Assembly: GCA_947311845.1 (NCBI GenBank)
Contig: CAMZMU010000055.1
Coordinates: forward strand, 20,888,465-20,952,464
Length of the DNA: 64,000 bases
Origin: Poa pratensis
Lineage: Eukaryota > Streptophyta > Magnoliopsida > Poales > Poaceae
Direction: 5' to 3'
Within the stretch, counting starts at the first letter, position 1. Each line of letters begins with the position of its first letter. The notes under the pieces are model-generated. The model was given only the letters and a program-made list of their open reading frames with translations. It was not told where the DNA came from and did not search any database. Of this stretch, positions 56,850 through 64,000 are shown piece by piece. Both the position numbers and the translations under genes were made by a program.

Positions 56850-58815
56850 ATTAGGAGGGAAATGCTAAAAATTTATTACCAAGACACTAACATACAAGTT
56901 ATCGACAAGAATATCTATTAATATATTACCAGTCACATAGAAAAAAAGTTACCAAGCGGGGATAGTAAAAAAAGAATTATCACGACACTATCATAGAAGT
57001 TATCAATGAGGAGACTTAATAATATATTACCAATGCACTAACATACAAGTTATCAACGAGAAAAGAACTAAGATATTACCAGTCACATATCAAACAAGTT
57101 ATGAGGTAGGGGCTGCTAAAAAAATATTACCAAAACTCTATCATACAAGATATCAATGAGGAAGTACTAGTAAAAGTCATTTTACCAAACACATAGCAAA
57201 CAATTTATCAAGTGGGGAATGCAATAAAATTATTACCAGGACACTTTTATACAAGTTATCAATGAGGATACCTAGTGATATATTACCAATGCACTAACAT
57301 ACAAGTTATCAACGAGAAAAAAATAGTAAGACATTACCAGTCACATATCAAACAAGTTATCAGGTGGAGGCTACTAAAAAATTATTACCAAAAAGTACTA
57401 GTAAAAGTTACCAAACACATAACAAACAATTTATCGGGTGGGGAATGCAAAAAAATATTACCAGGACACTTTTATACAAGTTATCGATGAGGATACCTAG
57501 TAATATATTACTAATGCACTAGCATACAAGTTATCAATGAAAAAATAACTAGTAAGATATTACCAGTCACATAAGTTATCATGTGTAGGGTACATAATAC
57601 TATTACCAAGACACTAGCATATCAATGAAAAAGTACTACTAAAAGTTATCAAACAGATAGCAAACAACTTATCGGGTGAACAATGCTAAAAAATTATTAC
57701 CAATACACTAGCATACAAGTTATCAATGAGAAAAAAGAAGATGTTACCAATCATATCTCAAAAAAATTATTGGATGGAGATGCAAAAAATTTATTACCAG
57801 AACACTATCATACAAATTATCGATGAGAAGACCTAGTAATATATTACCAATACACTAACATACAAGTTATCAATGAGAAAAACTAGTAAGATATTACCAG
57901 TCACATATCAAACAAGTTACTAGATGAGGGATAGTAAAAAAATTATTATCAAGACACTATCATACAAGTTATCAATGATGAGACCTCGTAATATATTACC
58001 AATGCACTAACATACAAGTTATCAACGAGAAAAGAACTAGTAAGATATTACCAGTCACATATCAAACAAGTTATCAGGTGGGGGCTATAAAAAAATATTA
58101 GCAAAACTCTAAAGTACTATTAAGGAGTTACCAAGCACATAGAAAACAAATTATTGGGTGGGGAATAGTAAAAAGTTATTAACATGACACTATCATACAA
58201 GTTATCGATGAGTAGACCTTGTAATATATTACCAATGCACTAGCATACAAGTTATCAATGATAAAAAAAACTAGTAAGACATTACCAGTCACATATCAAA
58301 CAAGTTATCGGGTGGGGCTACCAAAAAAATATTACCAAGACATACAAGATATCAATGAGAAAGTACTAGTAAAAATTACCAAACACATAGAAAACATATT
58401 ATCGGGTGGAGAATACTAAAAAGTATTATTACCAGGACACTATTATACAAGTTATGGATGAGGAGACTTAGTAGTATATTACCAGTCACATAGCAAACAA
58501 GTTACCATGTGGGGAATAGTAAAAGTTATTACCACGACACTATCATACAAGTTATCGATGAGGAGACGTAGTAATATATTACCAATGCACTAGCATACAA
58601 GTTATCAACGAGAAAAGAACTAGTAAGATATTACCAGTCACATACCAAACAAGTTATCAAATCAGGAATACTACAAACTTATTACCAAGACACTAGCATA
58701 CAAGCTATCGATGAAAAAACTAGTAAATATTACCAATCACATCAAACACTTTTATCGGGTGAGGGATATTAAATATTTATTACCAAGACTCTAACATACA
58801 ACTTATCGATGACAA
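56850..58815. repeat. Minisatellite of about 2 kb with TTACCA...ACAAGTTATC units
   Basis: Units of roughly 75-90 bp alternate between an ATTACCAATGCACTA-CATACAAGTTATCAACGAG form and an ATTACCAGTCACATA-CAAACAAGTTATC-GGTGGGG form. Higher-order spacing is about 225-260 bp. Units are diverged and vary in length. No spacer/leader or nearby cas-like gene. Confidence 0.9.
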
Positions 58816-58823
58816 AAGTACTA

Positions 58824-58916
58824 CTCCATCCGATCCGTAATATGTCTCTGGGGAAGTGAACTATGGACGTACAAATTTGACAAGCTGTCACGACAATTAA
58901 ATATGATCAGAGGGAG
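58824..58916. mobile_element. Stowaway-type MITE, degenerate
   Basis: TA on both sides (58822-58823, 58917-58918). It begins CTCCATCCGATCCGTAATAT and ends ATATGATCAGAGGGAG, which pair imperfectly. 93 bp. Confidence 0.75.
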
Positions 58917-58918
58917 TA

Positions 58919-61722
58919 GTAAAGATATTACCAATCACATAGCAAACAGGAGAGCTCAAATGCAGCAAAATTAACAATTGAAATATATATATATACTTAT
59001 CGAGCTTAGGTAGCTCAAGTAAGTCATGCGAAAATGCTCCACCGCCAATAAGTTTCCACAAGTAAAATAGAGCAGCTTACCCTCTGTTGTGTCTAGGGAA
59101 GTGAAAGCATAACATATGTTCAGCTGCAGTTGATTTTAGTGCGTGAACTAGAGGAGCAGGACCACCTTGGACAGCTAATGAAGGTTTAGAAGGTGTAGCT
59201 TTTCAGCTTCAGATATTCTTGGAGTGTTCCACGAAGTGCCAAATTCCTCTATGACATGATGACTGGGCGATTCACGCGAGAATAAAAAAAGTTGGATTAA
59301 CACATAGAATGGACAGAACAAGGTGATGTTGAACATGATTCCCTCGTCAGCGGTCGATCAAGATTGCAAAGTAGATGTTCTAATCATGACCAACGTCGGA
59401 CAAAGGAAACCATATTCAGTAAATCAGTGTTCAAAAGCAAGCCTAACACACAGTCTTTGAGATTTTTGTATAAAGTTGTGCTCACGCCTAGTTCCAAAAA
59501 AGGGGAATATATATACCTTGGTGTAGAGCTCAAACGTACGTCCTAGGAAAAAACCAGCATAGATAACCCTAGCCGCAACAACATGCGTCGTAGCCACTTT
59601 TGTGGAGTGCCGCCCTGTCCCCAGTTCTCAAAGATGAAGCCAACATCGGCGTTGCACGGCTACCAAGGGGACAGAACGGAGGCGCTCAACCCCGCTGGAC
59701 TCGCACTGAGATACAGAGATAGCCCTTCAGGTCTGCTCCCAGAAGCTCCTGACAAAATGCAACAAAATATCAAGATCCAACTATTCAAGTACCAAGGAAA
59801 ATATTTTCAATGTCCAGTTCTTTAGCATCATTGATATGATCATACAATTTCAAAAATAACAGCTGGATATGAACCTCCATATCGCCAACTGAGCAAAAAC
59901 TACAACCATATCTTACCAAAAGTTAATAACATAACTGACCGTTGAAAAAATCCATGATCTCTTACAGCAAACGATGTGGTACCATTATAACATAATAGAA
60001 TAATGGCAAGAAACACAAAAGGTGGATGGGAATGAAACTTCGAGATCAAACCTGGTAAGATGTGTAGAATGCCTTCTGAATCGACTGAATATACGGAACT
60101 AGATGAAATGCCTACTACCTCTGAAACAAATCAACCCGATGGGAACCTGAATCCCAAAAAAAATCCAGAAAATAAACCCAAACCCATCGGCAGCAGGCGG
60201 CAATAAACTACAACGCAGCAAAAATCTAGGATCAGGGGATAGAAATTTTGCAACTTAAATCTAGCCCCGAAATGTCACTGCTATGTGCAGTATGATAAAA
60301 CAAAACCAAAGTTACCAACCCAACACTTAATTGTGAGAGAAGATTTGCCATTGCTGTCATAATTGTGCAACGACATGTAAATAAACCAGCCCCAGATGCA
60401 AAAAAACACAGCGGCTGTTATGCATAAATTGCAACCAAACACCGAATTGTCTTATTGTCCAAAGATGCTGCAGAATTGGGTGTCAGGTTAAGATTGACAG
60501 CAACTTTCCTCTGAGAAACTTTCAGAAACGAAAGGCAGAAACTCTCGGATTACTTAACAAAGCCAAGAGAAACTGACAGACCAGAACACCGAATTTTACA
60601 TACAGCTCCATCAATCGCTGTCAGGCAAACAAAATGACAAGCAGGTACAAATAACAGGGGAATTAAGTCACGAGAGACAATGAACAGTACAAGGACAACT
60701 TCTGTCAACTGATCAAGATTCATACAGCGGACAAGTTACAAGGATCAGAACTAATCAGAACATGAACATTATAGTATGAAGGTTCACAGCAATCTCACCA
60801 GTAACTGGCAAGACAAAAGCTGAAAAAATTTAGCCTGCCACTCCGAAAATTCAGAACATTCACATCGTAGCAAAGAACACCAACACAAGTGACAAGTAAA
60901 CAGAGACACATCCAGGAGCGAGCAATTCAACAATAGAAGAACTCAAGAACCATTTTTTTTTCATCAGTTTCTTGACTACCATATATTGATCTCTGAGATG
61001 TTAAAACAAGCCACGAGCACACGGCTCTGTGGGTGGCGCAAGGGAGGAGGGTGCGAGGCAGGGCTAGGCGAGGTCTGGAGGATGGAGCGGCGCTGGGGGA
61101 GGTCGTCGGGGGGCTGGGGTGGACGCGGGGGAGTCGAGGAGGAGGGGTCGCCGGGGCGGAAGCTAGGATCTGCTACTCCTCCTTCTCACCACCTTCCAGG
61201 CCCTGACTCGGAGGGGAGATGGCCGTCGACGGGGGTGGGGGGGTGGACGCCGGGTAGGAGCCAAGGAGAGGCCGTCGGAAGGAGCCGAGGAAGATCTAGG
61301 TCGCCGGGGAGGAGCGGCGCGGCGGCGAAGAGGATTACCGATTGGAAGAAATGAAAAAAATAAAAGAAAAGGGAATAGGGTGCGGTAGGCCAGTTTCAGT
61401 AAAAGGAAGGGGAGGACGACACACAACCATCCTTCAACAGTCGGCAGCAAGCAAGCCAAAGCAAACCGTGACGAATACCTTGGCAGACGCGGCGAAAACC
61501 GGCCAAACCTTGGTATCATCGCCGGCAGCAGGTTAAAATGTCTCTTGTGCCCTTGACCCCTCCTTAAACATCCCGCGGTTTGTCGCCCGCTCAAAGGGAC
61601 AAAATCGGAACTGGCAAAATCGCGGCTGCCCATCGCTTCGAGCCCATCGCCTGCACCTGCACGGCGCCGCGGCTGCCGGCTACACAGGGCTGCGAAATCC
61701 GGCGTCCGATTCGCCGGCCACG
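58919..61722. other. Upstream region of lipoyl synthase; possible divergent transcript
   Basis: 58919-60960 has no supported ORF. A GC-rich island at about 60990-61340, read on the minus strand, resembles a 5' leader (CT-rich, CTTCGCCGCCGCGCC). An untranslated leader of a minus-strand gene sharing the promoter with lipoyl synthase is plausible. The frames at 60986-61354 (+) and 61163-61633 (-) are low-complexity and not accepted as genes. The lipoyl synthase promoter and 5' UTR should lie in about 61380-61722. Confidence 0.4.
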
Positions 61723-62854
61723 ATGCAGAGCTCGCTTGCCAGCCATTTGGTTCTGCCTACCCGGCCCGGTTGCGCGGATCCCGGCCGCCGTGATCGATCC
61801 GGTTCCGTCCGGTGCCGCGCCGAGGCCGCGCCGCCGGTGTCCGTCGCTAGGACTGGGCCGTACACCGGGAGGGACCCGGAGGTGAAGAAGCCGCCGTGGC
61901 TGAGGCAGAGGGCTGCGCAGGGGGAGAAGTACGCCCGGATGCGTGAGTCGCTCGTCGAGCTCAAGCTCAACACCGTCTGCGTCGAGGCCCAGTGCCCCAA
62001 CATCGGCGAGGTATACGCACCAACACAGCTTGAGCAGCAACGCTTCCATCTTGTGATTCGATCATACGGGCCTAGTGTAACATGATCAGCACTAGGAATT
62101 TCTGCTTGCTTTAACGAAATTTTCTGCTTTGGGGGCGTAGTGCTGGAACGGAGGCGGCGGGGCGGGCGGGGAAGGGGATGGCATTGCCACGGCGACCATC
62201 ATGGTGCTCGGTGATACTTGTACGCGCGGCTGTCGATTCTGCGCCGTCAAGACTAGCAACAAGCCTCCGCCGCCGGATCCCATGGAACCTCTGAATACTG
62301 CCTTGGCCGTCGTGAGTTGGGGGTATGATATATCTGGAACTTCTGCTGTTCGCTTATCTACTGATTTGCTAGTACTGGCTTGTCAGTTTTGAGCGACTGA
62401 TTAATCGAGGAGCATAAGTAACAAAATTAGATAACTGTCATGAAGTTTGTATGTGAATCGATGTAAATAAGCCTCTCTACCTTGTATGGTTACACCTGAC
62501 AAAATGCTGTTCTTTCCAGAGTAGACTATGTTGTGCTAACAAGTGTTGATAGAGATGACTTACCTGATGGTGGAAGTGACCATTTTGTTCAGACAGTGAG
62601 AGCTTTGAAGGTCTACCCTATGCCGTTTTGGTGTGTCTTTTACTTAAGTTTCACTTTGGTCAGATAAGTGCTAAAATGTGTAAACTTTCTATTCAGGAGC
62701 TCAAACCTGGGATATTGGTAGAGTGCTTAACCTCAGATTTTCGAGGTGATCTGGAGGCCGTTTCCTCTTTGGCAAATTCTGGTCTGGACGTCTTTGCCCA
62801 CAACATTGAAACCGTGAGGAGTCTGCAAAGAGTTGTGAGGGATCCTCGAGCAGG
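61723..62854 (+). CDS. LIP1P: Lipoyl synthase, plastid type (5' part, four exons)
   Basis: This radical-SAM enzyme inserts two sulfurs into octanoyl groups on lipoyl-domain proteins such as plastid pyruvate dehydrogenase E2, using S-adenosylmethionine and two 4Fe-4S clusters. Exons: 61723-62010, 62141-62322, 62520-62610, 62697-62854, all with GT-AG introns. The ATG at 61723 opens a basic, Ser/Arg-rich transit-like N-terminus. The auxiliary cluster motif [12 protein letters not shown] is split by intron 1 (Cys86, Cys91, Cys97); the radical-SAM motif CTRGCRFC is in exon 2 (Cys123, Cys127, Cys130). Then come [42 protein letters not shown] and RDPRAG. About 239 residues are present; the rest lies beyond the window. 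Plastid rather than mitochondrial is inferred from the N-terminus and resemblance to LIP1p proteins as remembered. No damage seen. Confidence 0.93.
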
Positions 62855-64000
62855 GTAATTTGATCAACTGATTTTTAGTGCCATAACATTGTATGTTAGA
62901 CTATTGAAAAAATAAGTTTGAAGTGCCAGTAACATAATTCCCCTGATTCACTGACACTGTTACATTACCACTCAGTTGACAATTTCGAAACAGCTAACAC
63001 ACAAAGATTTATTTTTTGAGGGAAAAAGAATCAACATAGGAACAGTTTTTTTTACTTCGTTGTACTCTGATCTCCTCAGAGGTGTACAACGGTTACAGGT
63101 TTGATACATTGTATAAGATCAACATAGGCACATAGATATTCAACTGATTCAACCTTTATTTGCCTTCTCCTGTTCACGTGAATAATATGCCGGGTTATTG
63201 CTGAAAGCCTCAAACCAACATGACAAAGATAAACACATATTGCTTATTTTGATTCCAGTGCCCTGACACTGCAATCGGTTCTACAACACAACTGTACTAT
63301 GGTGATGTGATCAGCTTCAGGGCATTGACGTGTTTTAGTCTGCATGATATATCTCCCATTTGTACCCAAAGCAATCATGAATCTCATTTTTGTCCAGCTG
63401 CACAAACCCTACCAACATAGAGTTCTTCTGTTGCAATCTGTTGCTGCTAAAGTCATAATCAAAGTGTCACAGTAAAAAAAAAGTCATAATCAAAGTGCTG
63501 GATGTTACACATTTAGGGGGTGTTTGGTTAGGATTATTTGTGGTGGCTTTTGGCTTGTATGCTAAACGTCGAACGAAACATGTTTTGGTTTTCGGCTTAT
63601 AAGCCAAAAGCACCTATTTATGTGCTTTTGGCTTTGGATTTTGGTTTATGCCATCATGTAAAAATATCCTGTCAAATGCCTCAATTAACTCGATCTAACA
63701 ACTATAGTTTCCTGAACGACCTACAGCATTTCCACAACAGACAGTCAACCTTTTTTTCACAAAATACAGCCCACGGCCATAAGCTACTTTCCCACAGCCC
63801 AACCAAACACCCCCTAGTACAATGTACAAGCATCTATATGCACATATCAAATGCCTAAATTAGTTTCAATCAAGATTCAAGAGCACAGTCTTACTGTCTA
63901 TTTGGTTAGTGAGTTGCTATAGTTATATTAGTTTGTAGTTTTGGTCAGATCATGGATGTGATTTTTTTTAGCAGGTAAATTATCATTCCCTTAGGATGGA
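62855..64000 (+). other. Lipoyl synthase intron 4 (open at window end)
   Basis: Starts with GTAATT after exon 4. The next expected exon, which would continue after RDPRAG, is not found before 64000, so the intron exceeds 1.1 kb. It contains the MITE at 63514-63815. Confidence 0.75.
63514..63815. mobile_element. MITE with GGGGGTGTTTGGTT termini in the intron
   Basis: A perfect 16-bp terminal inverted repeat: TAGGGGGTGTTTGGTT on the left, its inverse on the right. An internal palindromic TTATAAGCCAAAAGC-type motif also occurs. The terminus resembles Tourist/PIF-Harbinger or hAT MITEs; the target duplication is ambiguous, so the superfamily is open. Confidence 0.75.

Noticed and set aside
56850..58815. 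CRISPR array
   Set aside because: Units are diverged with no constant repeat/variable spacer pattern, and the genome is a plant nuclear one.
61163..61633. 156-codon minus-strand ORF as a gene
   Set aside because: Pro/Arg/Ser-rich leader-like sequence without domain; more likely promoter or 5' UTR.
1..64000. A new defence, toxin or biosynthetic system
   Set aside because: The only intact gene is lipoyl synthase; other coding DNA is P450 and F-box relics or transposon-derived. Nothing supports a coherent new pathway.

Overview
The window is nuclear DNA of a grass, most likely a Triticeae species (wheat, Aegilops or barley type). The reasons are the two non-autonomous gypsy elements with tRNA-Asp type primer sites, a T-tailed tRNA-derived SINE, Stowaway and Mutator-type MITEs, Helitron ends with the CTAG terminus, and GC-rich P450 and F-box coding sequence. 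All family names come from reading motifs by eye; no search was run.

Only one gene looks intact. It is a plastid-type lipoyl synthase (four exons from 61723 to 62854) that runs off the right edge. The rest is a decayed cluster of two gene families, broken up by mobile elements. There are two CYP71-type cytochrome P450 pseudogenes (698-1336 and 39456-40974) and four F-box/LRR/FBD relics (10954-12326, 21715-22567, 35235-36745, 42660-43165). Each is disabled differently: a 13-bp tandem duplication, 1-bp frameshifts, nonsense codons, an exon deletion, or truncation.

Two complete LTR retrotransposons with perfect 5-bp target duplications occupy 2464-10832 (minus) and 25769-35229 (plus). They lie in the 5' regions of two paralogous F-box genes, about 20 bp apart in the aligned target. 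Neither carries reverse transcriptase, RNase H or integrase; both have gag and a DLGA-type aspartic protease, with frameshifts. They share a non-coding block of about 540 bp near the 3' end of the internal region.

The window also holds a segmental rearrangement. The left locus reads A-B-C without interruption (15682-19909). On the right the same blocks lie as A' (37155-37994), C' (41930-42659) and B' (45623-53304). B' was later invaded by a 4.8-kb Helitron (45791-50576) and a 344-bp fold-back Mutator-type element (50847-51190). The left copy supplies the empty site for both, so their ends are defined to the base. The Helitron carries three direct repeats of about 1 kb and a GC-rich segment, but no Rep/helicase gene.

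Other elements are a 5'-truncated LINE with a zinc-finger and RNase H tail (43612-44730), a poly-A-tailed retro-insertion just behind an F-box relic (22653-23541), a SINE present in both A copies, several MITEs, a degenerate array with a period near 200 bp (19910-21350) and a minisatellite of about 2 kb (56850-58815). From 53305 to 61600 no recognisable protein gene is seen. No CRISPR array, operon or rRNA gene was found, and no new enzymatic system is supported. The strongest novelty is structural.
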